Assembly: GCA_002431945.1 (NCBI GenBank) | Contig: DJET01000078.1 | Location: forward strand, 1 to 64,000 | DNA length: 64,000 nt | DNA from: Ruminococcaceae bacterium UBA5891 | Lineage (GTDB): Bacteria > Bacillota > Clostridia > Oscillospirales > Acutalibacteraceae | Direction of reading: 5' to 3' | In this document: positions 32,020-40,919 of the stretch, piece after piece | Layout of the letters: every line of letters begins with the position of its first letter | Position numbering within the stretch: position 1 is the first letter of the stretch | Translations under genes and position numbers: made by a program | Notes under the pieces: model-generated | Databases searched by the model: none | The model's input: the letters and a program-made list of their open reading frames with translations, nothing else | What the model was told of the DNA's origin: nothing

Positions 32020-34044
32020 ATGGGAATGAAAAAATGGCAAACAGCCGAGATAGACAGGGCACTTGCCAAAGAGCTTGCAGAGGAATGCGATATCGACCCC
32101 ATAATCGCTCTTATTGCTGTAGAACGCGGTTATACCGACCCTGCCGCGCTTGAAGAGTTTATTTCAGACGAGCCGTGCTTTGACGATCCCACTCTTCTTG
32201 CCGATATTGAAAAAGCAGCCGATATTATAAACAACGCCGTAAACGGTAAAATTAAAACGGCGGTTTACGGCGATTACGATTGCGACGGCGTTACCGCCAC
32301 CGCATTGCTTTATTCATATTTGCAAAGCCGCGGGGCAAACTGTATATATTATATACCCGACCGTATAAGCGAGGGCTACGGTATGAATACCGCGGCGGTA
32401 GACCGCCTTGCAAAAGAGGGCGTAAAGCTTATTGTTACGGTTGATAACGGAATTGCCGCCGCCGATGAAATATTATATGCGAAAACGCTCGGAATAGACG
32501 TTGTTGTTACCGATCATCATTTGCCGCAGGGTGAGCTGCCGCCTGCCGCCGCGGTAGTCGATCCGCACAGGGCAGACTGCCCCTCGGAATTTAAAGAGGT
32601 TTGCGGCGCTCAGGTTGCGTTTAAGCTTGTGTGCGTTATGGAGGGAAAGCAGCAGGAGGAAATGCTGCCTTACTTTGCCGATTTATTAAGCGTTGCCGTA
32701 ACAGCGGACGTTATGCCGCTTGTTCTTGAAAACAGGAGTATAGTAAAGTGCGGTATTGAAAAGCTTAAAGCGTCGCCCGCAACCGGTCTTGCCGCCGTTA
32801 TGAACGTTGCCGCAATCAAGCCGGAAAGCTTAAATTCTTCAAGAATTGCTTTCGGCATAGCGCCGCGTATCAACGCTGCCGGAAGAATGGGAAACGCAGA
32901 CAGGGCGTTAGAACTGCTGTTAAGCACCGATATGCTTTCTGCGCTTAAGATTGCGGACGAAATAGACGCGCTTAATTCAAAAAGGCAGGAGCTTGAAAAA
33001 TGTATTTTTGCTGCGGCGGTAAATCAGATAGAAGAAAACGGATATAAATACGACCGCGTTATTGTTGCAGACGGTGAAAACTGGCACCACGGGGTTGTGG
33101 GCATAGTAGCCTCAAGAATAACCGAGCGTTACGGCAAGCCCTCGGTTATAATATCGCGCGACGGCGAAAACGCAGGCGGTTCGGGCAGAAGCATCGAAGG
33201 CTTTTCGCTTTTTAAGGCTATCGAATATGCTTCGGGCTGTTTAACAAAATTCGGCGGCCACGAGTTGGCGGCAGGAGTTAGCCTTAAATCGGATAATATA
33301 GAGGCGTTCAGGAAAGAAATAAACGAATACGCATATTCGCTGCCGTATACCGCGCCTGTTTTAAAGCTTGACTGCAAGCTTAAGCCCTCGGCGCTTACTA
33401 TCGACCTTGCCGAGGCGTTAGAGCTTTTAGAGCCCTTCGGCAGCGGAAATCCCGAACCTGTTTTCGGCGTATACGGCGTTACGCTTAAAAAAATAACGCC
33501 GATAGGCGGCGGAAAGCATTTAAGACTGCTGTTTACAAAGGGTGAAAATTCGTTTCAGGCGCTGCTTTTCGGCATAAGCCGCGGCGATTTTTGCTTTGAA
33601 GAGGGCGATCTGCTTGACGCGGCGGTAACGGCAGGAATAAACGAATACGGCGGAAACAGAAATGTCTCGGTGCGTATAAAGGCGCTGCGTATCAGCGAAA
33701 CGGACGACGAGCGCCTGTTTTCGGATATTGATTTAACAGAGCGTTTTATCGGCGGGCGCGATTTTTCGGCTGACGGTCTTTTGCCTACGCGCGCCGAAAC
33801 CGGAGCAATTTATAAGTTTTTGGCGGCGAAGCCCTCAACTGCGGAAAGAATTAAATATCTTCACATAAATACGCCGGGATATGCCAAAACAACGGTTGCG
33901 CTTATTACTCTTTGCGAGCTGGGGCTTATCAAGCCGAACGCGAACGGCGTTTATAGTGCGGTAAGCACGGCGCAAAAAACCGAGCTTAAAAATTCACCGA
34001 TATACAGAAAACTGCTTGAAGGGAGTGAAAAAAATGACGGTTGA
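32020..34044 (+). CDS. recJ: Single-stranded-DNA-specific exonuclease RecJ
   Basis: 5'-3' exonuclease of recombination and repair; about 674 aa. DHH-family motifs are AVYGDYDCDGVTATALL (about residues 83-99), VTVDNGIAA and VVTDHHLP; the DHHA1 domain has GRSIEGFSLF and KFGGHELAAG. The ATG at 32020 is five bases after GAGGTGA; an in-frame GTG at 32011 overlaps that ribosome site. It overlaps rel by 11 bases. Confidence 0.95.
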   Translation: MGMKKWQTAEIDRALAKELAEECDIDPIIALIAVERGYTDPAALEEFISDEPCFDDPTLLADIEKAADIINNAVNGKIKTAVYGDYDCDGVTATALLYSYLQSRGANCIYYIPDRISEGYGMNTAAVDRLAKEGVKLIVTVDNGIAAADEILYAKTLGIDVVVTDHHLPQGELPPAAAVVDPHRADCPSEFKEVCGAQVAFKLVCVMEGKQQEEMLPYFADLLSVAVTADVMPLVLENRSIVKCGIEKLKASPATGLAAVMNVAAIKPESLNSSRIAFGIAPRINAAGRMGNADRALELLLSTDMLSALKIADEIDALNSKRQELEKCIFAAAVNQIEENGYKYDRVIVADGENWHHGVVGIVASRITERYGKPSVIISRDGENAGGSGRSIEGFSLFKAIEYASGCLTKFGGHELAAGVSLKSDNIEAFRKEINEYAYSLPYTAPVLKLDCKLKPSALTIDLAEALELLEPFGSGNPEPVFGVYGVTLKKITPIGGGKHLRLLFTKGENSFQALLFGISRGDFCFEEGDLLDAAVTAGINEYGGNRNVSVRIKALRISETDDERLFSDIDLTERFIGGRDFSADGLLPTRAETGAIYKFLAAKPSTAERIKYLHINTPGYAKTTVALITLCELGLIKPNANGVYSAVSTAQKTELKNSPIYRKLLEGSEKNDG

Positions 34045-36223
34045 ACAAAACGCAAATTACGAGCGCCTGTATAAGCAAATGCAGGATTTCGGCGGAACCT
34101 ACGATTATGCGCTTGTGAAAAAAGCCTTTGAATACTGCGTTTTAAAGCACGAGGGTCAAAAACGCTCTACGGGCGAGCCTTATTATACGCACCCGTTTAA
34201 CGTGGCGCTTATAATCGTCTCCCTCGGAATGGACAGCAAGGCAATTGCCGCCGCGCTTTTGCACGACGTTGTAGAGGATACCGACGCAACGCTTGAGGAT
34301 ATTAAGCGCGAGTTCGGAGAAGAGGTGGCGCTGCTTGTAGACGGAGTTACAAAAATAGGCCGTCTTAACTTTTCCACCAAAGAGCAGCAGCAGGCGGAGA
34401 GTCTTCGCAAAATGCTTATTGCAATGGGGCAGGATATACGCGTTATTATAATAAAGCTTGCAGACAGACTGCACAATATGCGCACTATCGACGCTATGAC
34501 GCCCCAAAAGCAGCGTGACAAATCTGTTGAAACGCTTGAAATTTACGCTCCGATAGCGCACCGCTTAGGTATACGCTCGGTTAAGGAGGAGCTTGAGGAT
34601 TTAGCGCTTAAGCACCTTGACCCGATTGCATATAAGGAAATTGAAAATCTTTTAACACTGAGAAAACAGCATCGCGAACAGATACTTGAAGAAATAAAAA
34701 ACCGAATTGAAGCCCGCCTTAAGGAGGTTATGCCGGGCGCCCAAATGGCGTTTCAGGGTAGGGTTAAATCAATTTACGGAATTTACCGCAAAATGTTTGT
34801 TCAGGGCAAGGATTTTGACGAAATTTACGATATTTACGCAATACGTATTATTACGGACACCGTGGCAAACTGCTATAATATTTTAGGCGTTATGCACGAT
34901 ATGTTCCGCCCGATTCCGAATAGGTTTAAGGACTATATTTCCACCCCTAAGCCCAATATGTATCAGTCACTTCATACTACGGTTTTAAGCCGTGCGGGAA
35001 TACCCTTTGAAATTCAGATAAGAACGTTTGAAATGCACCACACCGCCGAGTTCGGTATAGCGGCGCACTGGAAGTATAAGGAGGGCGTGACCGATAATAA
35101 CCGCAAAATGGAAGAACGCCTTGCGTGGATAAGGCAGATACTCGATTCGCAGGCGGCAACCACAGACGACAGCGATTTAGTGCGCAGTATAAAGGTGGAT
35201 CTGTCGCAGGAGGACGTGTTTGCCGTAACGCCTAAGGGCGACGTTATAAATCTGCCCGTGGGCTCCACCATTGTGGATTTTGCCTTTGCAATACATTCGC
35301 AGGTGGGTATTAAAATGGTGGGCGCTAAGGCCGACGGAAAGATAGTGCCCATAAATCACGAAATTAAAACCGGCGAGGTTATAGATATTTTAACCACAAA
35401 TCAGCCGGGTCACGGACCGAGCCGCGATTGGCTTAATATCGCCGTTACCTCGCAGGCAAAATCCAAAATACGCGCTTGGTTTAAAAAGGAAAAACGCGCT
35501 GAAAATATCGCCGCAGGCAAGCTTGAAACCGAAAAGGAATTCAGACGTAATAATATAGACCTTAACGACGAGGAAAACGCGGAATTTATAAACGAAATCG
35601 CCAAAAAGCTTAAATTCACGGGTGCGGACGAATTTTATGCGGCGATAGGCTACGGCGGATTGCTGCTTTCAAAGGTTATGCCGCGCATTAAAGAGGATTA
35701 TAACAAGCGCACCGCCGCCGTTAAGCCTGCCGAGACCGTAACGGTAGCGCCGAAGTCTTCAAAATCCTCAGAGGGCGTTGTGGTAGACGGCATTGATAAC
35801 TGCCTTATAAAGCTTTCAAAATGCTGTGCGCCGCTGCCGGGCGATGATATTATCGGCTTTATTACGCGCGGACACGGCGTATCCATTCATAAAAGAGACT
35901 GCAACAACGTGCCGAAGGATCTTAAAAACTGTGCCGAACCCGAAAGGTGGATACCCGCACACTGGAACACCGTAAAGCCCGAAAGCTTTACTTCAACTCT
36001 TCAGGTATCCGCAATAGACCGCGAGGGGCTTTTAATGGACGTTATGAACGCGCTCTACAATATGCGCGTGCCCGTTCACAGCATAAACGCGCGGCAGGTT
36101 AAAAGCGGCAACTGCATTGTTGTCATGACCGTAAGCACCGAGGGCGTAGAGCATTTAAAAAGCATAATATCGCGCCTTGAAAAGCTTAAAAGCGTATTCA
36201 GCGTTGAAAGGATAAATCAGTAA
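34034..36223 (+). CDS. rel: Bifunctional (p)ppGpp synthetase/hydrolase, RelA/SpoT family
   Basis: Stringent-response enzyme of about 729 aa. The hydrolase HD domain has RSTGEPYYTHPFNVALII and LLHDVVEDTDATL, so it is probably active. The synthetase domain has DIYAIRIITDT and DYISTPKPNMYQSLHTTV. TGS (about residues 395-455) and C-terminal ACT domains follow. The ATG at 34034 is eight bases after GGGAG and overlaps the recJ end, suggesting coupling. The next gene, dtd, shares a base with the rel stop codon, as in many Bacillota. Confidence 0.96.
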   Translation: MTVEQNANYERLYKQMQDFGGTYDYALVKKAFEYCVLKHEGQKRSTGEPYYTHPFNVALIIVSLGMDSKAIAAALLHDVVEDTDATLEDIKREFGEEVALLVDGVTKIGRLNFSTKEQQQAESLRKMLIAMGQDIRVIIIKLADRLHNMRTIDAMTPQKQRDKSVETLEIYAPIAHRLGIRSVKEELEDLALKHLDPIAYKEIENLLTLRKQHREQILEEIKNRIEARLKEVMPGAQMAFQGRVKSIYGIYRKMFVQGKDFDEIYDIYAIRIITDTVANCYNILGVMHDMFRPIPNRFKDYISTPKPNMYQSLHTTVLSRAGIPFEIQIRTFEMHHTAEFGIAAHWKYKEGVTDNNRKMEERLAWIRQILDSQAATTDDSDLVRSIKVDLSQEDVFAVTPKGDVINLPVGSTIVDFAFAIHSQVGIKMVGAKADGKIVPINHEIKTGEVIDILTTNQPGHGPSRDWLNIAVTSQAKSKIRAWFKKEKRAENIAAGKLETEKEFRRNNIDLNDEENAEFINEIAKKLKFTGADEFYAAIGYGGLLLSKVMPRIKEDYNKRTAAVKPAETVTVAPKSSKSSEGVVVDGIDNCLIKLSKCCAPLPGDDIIGFITRGHGVSIHKRDCNNVPKDLKNCAEPERWIPAHWNTVKPESFTSTLQVSAIDREGLLMDVMNALYNMRVPVHSINARQVKSGNCIVVMTVSTEGVEHLKSIISRLEKLKSVFSVERINQ

Positions 36224-36687
36224 TGAAGGCTTTAATACAAAGGGTGTTAAATGCGGCGGTAACGGTTAACGGCAAAACCGTAGGAAAATGCGGAAACGGG
36301 CTTTTGGTGCTTTTTTGCGCCGTTACGGGCGATACAGATGAAGATGCCGCACTACTTGCTAAAAAGACTGCCGCACTGCGCATATTCTGCGATGAAAACG
36401 GCAAAATGAACAGATCGGTTACCGATATCGGCGGCGAGATACTCTGCATTTCGCAGTCTACGCTTTGTGCAGACGTTAAAAAGGGCAACCGCCCCTCCTT
36501 TACGGGCGCTATGGAGCCGAAAAGGGCAGAGGAGCTTTACGGGCTTTACTGTGAAAAATTAAGGGAATACGGTGTAAAAAATGTTGAAAAGGGCGTTTTC
36601 GGCGCCGATATGCAGGTATCGTTAATAAACGACGGACCTGTTACCGTAAGCCTTGATACCGATATTTGGAGGAAAAATGGAAATTAG
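36223..36687 (+). CDS. dtd: D-aminoacyl-tRNA deacylase
   Basis: Removes D-amino acids from mischarged tRNA; 154 aa. The two active-site motifs are SQSTLCADVKKGNRPSFTGAM and the Gly-Pro motif NDGPVTV. It overlaps rel by one base at TAATG, the common rel-dtd arrangement, and overlaps the next hydrolase gene by 11 bases. Confidence 0.96.
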   Translation: MKALIQRVLNAAVTVNGKTVGKCGNGLLVLFCAVTGDTDEDAALLAKKTAALRIFCDENGKMNRSVTDIGGEILCISQSTLCADVKKGNRPSFTGAMEPKRAEELYGLYCEKLREYGVKNVEKGVFGADMQVSLINDGPVTVSLDTDIWRKNGN

Positions 36688-37288
36688 GGTTATACATTTA
36701 GGACTTATTAAAACAAACTGCTTTCTTTTATCGGGCGAAAAGGCAGCCGTGGTAATTGACCCCGGCTTTAAAAGCGAGCTTACGGCGGATTTTTTAAATC
36801 AAAATTCCGATAAAGAGCGCCTTATACTTATAACGCACGCCCATTTTGACCATATCGGCGGCGCCGAGCAGCTAAGGCGCGACACGGGCGTTAAAATTGC
36901 CGTGGGCGAATACGATAACCCCGACCTTGCCAACCCCGAAATAAACCTTTCAAACAAATTTCACGCAGGGGTAGAGCCGTTCGGTGCCGATATACTGCTT
37001 AAAGACGGCGAGAGTCTTACCGTCGGCGATATAACCTTTAAGGTGATTTTATCGCCGGGGCACACAAAGGGCGAGGTATGCTTTTTAACGGGCGATTGCC
37101 TTTTTTCTGGCGATACATTGTTTAAGGGGGCTATCGGCAGAACCGATTTTCCCGGCGGGGATTTTAAAACCCTTAAGCGTTCGGTTAAAAGGCTGATTTC
37201 TTTGCCTGATGAAACCAAGGTATATCCCGGTCACGGCGATTTTACAACAATAGCCTTTGAAAAAGAAAATAATATGTTCGTGTGGTAA
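36677..37288 (+). CDS. Metallo-beta-lactamase-fold hydrolase (glyoxalase II-like)
   Basis: About 203 aa, a short glyoxalase-II-type hydrolase. Metal ligands are in THAHFDHIGG, SPGHTKGEVCF, SGDTLFKGAIGRTDFPGG and the C-terminal PGHGDFT. The ATG at 36677 follows GGAGG with ideal spacing. Members hydrolyse thioesters or act on persulfides, and this one cannot be assigned. It is in an operon between dtd and hemZ. Confidence 0.88.
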   Translation: MEIRVIHLGLIKTNCFLLSGEKAAVVIDPGFKSELTADFLNQNSDKERLILITHAHFDHIGGAEQLRRDTGVKIAVGEYDNPDLANPEINLSNKFHAGVEPFGADILLKDGESLTVGDITFKVILSPGHTKGEVCFLTGDCLFSGDTLFKGAIGRTDFPGGDFKTLKRSVKRLISLPDETKVYPGHGDFTTIAFEKENNMFVW

Positions 37289-37292
37289 TTAA

Positions 37293-38771
37293 ATGAAGCT
37301 TTGTCTTATAAATCATTCCTTTAAATATGAGCTTGAAAAGCTGATACGTATATTTTTACCCTTTGAAAAAATTGAATTTTATAACGAGGTCACATTGGGC
37401 GACGGCACGGCTGTAACAACCCTTGAAAAAGGCGAGGACGTAACGCGGCTTTCGGCTTTGCTTACAATTGAGGGAAGAGAATATCAAAGCTCTCATACCC
37501 TTAAAAACAGCAATGCGGATTATGAAAACGAGTGTGAAAGACTGCTGGCGGTATCTCTTTATAACTGCTTTTGCAAAGCCTCGCATTATACTCCGCAATG
37601 GGGCATACTGACAGGTGTAAGGCCCGCAAAGCTATTTTCACGTCTTTGCCGCGAAAACGGCGAAACGGCGGCTGAAAGTTGGTTTGAAAACGCGCTTTTT
37701 GTAAATAAAGAAAAAATATCCCTGTGCCGTGAAACGGTAGAGGGTGAAAACCGAATAACCGCGCTTTCGCGCCCTGATTCGTTCAGCCTTTATATTTCTG
37801 TTCCGTTTTGTCCTACAAGGTGCGCATACTGCTCCTTTGTTTCGCACTCGGTTGAAAATGCAGGCAGGCTGATACCCGATTATATAAGCCTTTTAAAAAC
37901 AGAAATTGCAAAAACGGGCGATATTGCAAGGGCTATCGGTCTGCGCCTTGAAACGGTATATATAGGCGGCGGCACGCCGACCGCCGTTTCTGCCGAGCAG
38001 TTAGGCGAAATAATGACGTCGGTAAGAGATAGCTTTGACCTTTCCGCGCTTCGGGAGTTTACGGTAGAAGCCGGCAGACCCGATACCGTAACAAAGGAAA
38101 AGCTTGATACGATCAAAAGGCTCGGCTGCACAAGAATAAGCATTAACCCCCAAACTATGAACGACGCCGTGCTTAAAAATATAGGCCGCCGCCACACGGC
38201 GGAGGATACCGTAAGGGCTTTTTTGCTTGCGCGCGAGTGCGGGTTTGATAATATCAACACCGACCTTATTGCCGGTTTGCCGGGCGATACTGCCGAAAGC
38301 TTTGAAAACACGGTAAACAGCGTACTGCGGCTTGATCCCGAAAGCATAACCGTGCATTCGCTTTCTATGAAACGCTCGTCTGCGCTTACCGTAAGCGGCA
38401 GCTTCCCCGAAGCCTTAATGGGTGAAGAGGCGGCAAAAATGGTATCGTATGCAAGAAATACGCTTAAAACGCACGGCCTTGCACCTTACTATATGTATAG
38501 GCAAAGCAAAACGGTAGGCAATCTTGAAAACGTGGGTTATGCAAAAAAAGGTGCGGAGTGCCTTTACAATGTATATACTATGGACGAAACCCACACCATA
38601 TTAGCGTGCGGCGCCTCGGCTGTAAGCAAGCTGAGAGAACCGAACGGCAGTTATATTGAAAGAATATTTAACTTTAAATACCCATATGAATATATAAGTC
38701 GCTTTAACGAATTACTTGAGCGAAAGAAAGGCGTTTTGGCATTTTATGAAAAGTACCCTTACCGAAATTAA
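37293..38771 (+). CDS. hemZ: Oxygen-independent coproporphyrinogen III dehydrogenase-like radical SAM protein HemZ
   Basis: A 492-residue radical SAM protein of the HemZ group. The cluster motif CPTRCAYC (around residue 172) is followed by YIGGGTPTAVSAEQL, RISINPQTM and NTDLIAGLPGDT, as in HemN relatives. The N-terminal about 160 residues are an extra HemZ-specific region. No other haem genes are visible, so true coproporphyrinogen oxidation is uncertain. The 3' end overlaps the next gene frame. Confidence 0.88.
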   Translation: MKLCLINHSFKYELEKLIRIFLPFEKIEFYNEVTLGDGTAVTTLEKGEDVTRLSALLTIEGREYQSSHTLKNSNADYENECERLLAVSLYNCFCKASHYTPQWGILTGVRPAKLFSRLCRENGETAAESWFENALFVNKEKISLCRETVEGENRITALSRPDSFSLYISVPFCPTRCAYCSFVSHSVENAGRLIPDYISLLKTEIAKTGDIARAIGLRLETVYIGGGTPTAVSAEQLGEIMTSVRDSFDLSALREFTVEAGRPDTVTKEKLDTIKRLGCTRISINPQTMNDAVLKNIGRRHTAEDTVRAFLLARECGFDNINTDLIAGLPGDTAESFENTVNSVLRLDPESITVHSLSMKRSSALTVSGSFPEALMGEEAAKMVSYARNTLKTHGLAPYYMYRQSKTVGNLENVGYAKKGAECLYNVYTMDETHTILACGASAVSKLREPNGSYIERIFNFKYPYEYISRFNELLERKKGVLAFYEKYPYRN

Positions 38772-39678
38772 CAAATGCGCACAATCAGACCCACTGGGAC
38801 TTATTTTAAGGGCTGAAAGGCATTATAACAACGAAATTGCGCAGGTTGCAAGGCGCATAGCCGATAACGATGATATTAAAATCGTAGCGTTGGCTGGACC
38901 CTCCGCCTCAGGTAAAACCACCACGGCGCATATACTGTGCGACCGCTTAAAGGAGCTTGGCGAAAAAACCGAGGTCATATCCCTTGACGATTTTTATCTG
39001 CCTACGGATAAGCTGCCTGTTTTAAGCGACGGCACAAGGGATCTTGAATCCGTAAACGCGCTTGATACCGCTTTGCTTGACGCCTGCTTTTACGACATTG
39101 TTAAAAACGGCAGGGCGCTTTTGCCTGTTTTTGATTTTAAAGAAAAAAAGCGTATACTTAACGCGCGTGAAATAGATATATCGGGCAGGGGAATAGCGAT
39201 CGTAGAGGGCTTACACGCCCTTAACCCGATAATTACAAGCAGAGTTCCGCGCGAAAATTTATTTAAGGCATATATAAGCGCTAACCGCACGGTAGACGGA
39301 GAAGACGGCGGGCAGCTGCTTTCAAGCCGCCAGATAAGGCTTGTACGGCGCACCTTGCGGGACAGGATTTTCAGAAGCTCCGGCGTAAACGATACCTTAA
39401 AGCTGTGGGGCGGAGTTGTTGAGGGCGAGAAAAAATATCTTTACTGCTTTAAAGGCGAGGCTGACGTTTTAATTAAAACCCTTCATATATACGAGCCGTG
39501 CCTTTATAAAAACGATTTTACGGCGCTTGTAAACGAGGTGGACAGGGAAAGCCGTTGGTACGATTATTTTTTAAAAACCGCAGAAGCGCTTAAAAAATTT
39601 CAAAGCATAGACGCTTCTCTTGTTCCCGAAAATTCGCTTATAAGAGAATTTATCGGCAACGGCAGATATAATACTTGA
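38746..39678 (+). CDS. Uridine kinase-like nucleoside kinase
   Basis: About 310 aa. P-loop GPSASGKTTTAH, then ISLDDFYLP and RRTLRDRIFR, match the uridine kinase / phosphoribulokinase family. The N-terminal extension before the P-loop is typical of clostridial nucleoside kinases. The start is uncertain: the ATG at 38746 lacks a well-placed ribosome site, and an upstream TTG at 38716 is possible. It overlaps the hemZ end by 26 bases, suggesting coupling. Pyrimidine salvage is the likely role. Confidence 0.82.
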   Translation: MKSTLTEINKCAQSDPLGLILRAERHYNNEIAQVARRIADNDDIKIVALAGPSASGKTTTAHILCDRLKELGEKTEVISLDDFYLPTDKLPVLSDGTRDLESVNALDTALLDACFYDIVKNGRALLPVFDFKEKKRILNAREIDISGRGIAIVEGLHALNPIITSRVPRENLFKAYISANRTVDGEDGGQLLSSRQIRLVRRTLRDRIFRSSGVNDTLKLWGGVVEGEKKYLYCFKGEADVLIKTLHIYEPCLYKNDFTALVNEVDRESRWYDYFLKTAEALKKFQSIDASLVPENSLIREFIGNGRYNT

Positions 39679-39703
39679 AAAATTCACAATTTAATGATAA
39701 AAT
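39675..39703 (+). promoter_or_regulatory. Sigma-A promoter of the zinc-ribbon gene
   Basis: TTGAAA (39675-39680), 17 bases, TAAAAT (39698-39703). The -35 box overlaps the stop codon of the nucleoside kinase. Confidence 0.75.
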
Positions 39704-39734
39704 GTAAAAAAATAAGTTTAACGGAGGTTTTACT

Positions 39735-40151
39735 ATGGAATTTTTTGACGACGCAGTATCTAAGGCTAAGGAAGCTATCGATGTTGCCTGCAAAAAGACT
39801 AACGAGGTAGTAACCCTTCAAAAGCAAAAGTTTGACGTGGCCGCGCTTGAAAGCCGCCGTGCCAAGGATTTTCAGCTTTTGGGCGAAATTATTTATAATA
39901 AAATTAAGGACGACGATACCGAGGACGGCAACATAGCCAATCTTGTGGCGTCCATAAAGGAAAAGGACGAAAAAATAGCGGAGCTTCGCGGTATAATAAA
40001 CAACGCAAAGAATAAACGCGTTTGTCCGGAATGCTCGGCGATTATAGACCGCAATTCAAATTACTGCAACGTATGCGGCGCAGACCTTAACGCTGTAAAA
40101 TCGGAAGAGGAAAAGCCCGAAGACAGCGCCGAGGAAAGCTCAGAGGAATAA
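39735..40151 (+). CDS. Zinc-ribbon coiled-coil protein of unknown function
   Basis: A 138-residue soluble protein. Residues about 1-95 are charged and helical, likely a coiled coil (SKAKEAIDVACKKTNEVV, then IKEKDEKIAELRGIINNA). A zinc ribbon with CPEC and CNVC follows (about residues 97-116), and then a strongly acidic tail rich in Glu and Ser. ACGGAGG gives a strong ribosome site. It is a single-gene unit with its own promoter and terminator, suggesting steady expression. I do not recognise a function. Confidence 0.8.
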   Translation: MEFFDDAVSKAKEAIDVACKKTNEVVTLQKQKFDVAALESRRAKDFQLLGEIIYNKIKDDDTEDGNIANLVASIKEKDEKIAELRGIINNAKNKRVCPECSAIIDRNSNYCNVCGADLNAVKSEEEKPEDSAEESSEE

Positions 40152-40167
40152 GTACATACCGAATATT

Positions 40168-40194
40168 AAGGGGGCGGCAACCGCCCCTTTTTTT
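40168..40194 (+). terminator. Intrinsic terminator after the zinc-ribbon gene
   Basis: GC-rich stem GGGGCGG / CCGCCCC (40171-40177 with 40181-40187) with a CAA loop, then seven T residues to 40194. Confidence 0.92.
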
Positions 40195-40216
40195 ACTGAT
40201 TAACTAAGGAGCGTTT

Positions 40217-40918
40217 ATGGGAGAATTAAAAAAAATAGGAATAATAGCTGCGGATACCGACGAATTCGCTCCGCTTGCAGACATTATTGAAAAGGGCGGA
40301 TATACCGAAGAAAGCTTTTTAAAAAGAAGAGCCTTACACTTTAAAACCGAAAATGCCGATATTACCGCCTTACACTGCGGTGTGGGCAAGGTTAACGCCG
40401 CCGCCGCCGCTATGCACCTTATTGATACGGGGTGCGAAATAATACTTAATTACGGTCTTTCGGGCGGCTTGGGAGAAGCCGTGCGAGGCGGACTTTACCT
40501 TTGCGATAAATTTTCGGAGCATGATTTCGACCTTACCATGATAGGCTATAAGCCCTGTGAAAAGCCCGATCAGGAAACCTATATATATAATGCGGACGAA
40601 CGCCTTAACGCCTTGATTAAGGAAACCGTTAAGGGAATTAACGTCGGTGCCGCCGTTACGGGTGACAGCTTTATTTGCGACAGCAAAAAAAGCGAATATT
40701 TAAGTAAAACCTTCGGCGCGGTAAGCTGCGATATGGAAACAGCCGCAATAGCCTATGTTTGCGAGTATTCGGGCGTTCCGTTTGCCGCGGTGCGCAAAAT
40801 ATCCGACGGCGCGGACGAGCAGGCTGCCGAAAATTACAGAGAAGAAAATACCTCCGGCAAAGAGGATTTGCAAAGACTTATACTGAAAATTGCCGATATT
40901 GCGGCAAAACGGCTTTAA
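40217..40918 (+). CDS. 5'-methylthioadenosine/S-adenosylhomocysteine nucleosidase-like protein
   Basis: A 233-residue phosphorylase-superfamily protein, best matched to MTA/SAH nucleosidase (recycling of SAM by-products). The start KKIGIIAADTDEF supplies the early acid, LHCGVGKVNAAAAA the Gly-rich turn, VSCDMETAAIAYVC the ribose-binding Met-Glu, and KISDGAD the catalytic Asp. The usual N-terminal IGIIGAMDEE is altered here, so another purine nucleoside could be the substrate. It lies in front of a flippase gene with one base between. Confidence 0.8.
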   Translation: MGELKKIGIIAADTDEFAPLADIIEKGGYTEESFLKRRALHFKTENADITALHCGVGKVNAAAAAMHLIDTGCEIILNYGLSGGLGEAVRGGLYLCDKFSEHDFDLTMIGYKPCEKPDQETYIYNADERLNALIKETVKGINVGAAVTGDSFICDSKKSEYLSKTFGAVSCDMETAAIAYVCEYSGVPFAAVRKISDGADEQAAENYREENTSGKEDLQRLILKIADIAAKRL

Positions 40919-40919
40919 T

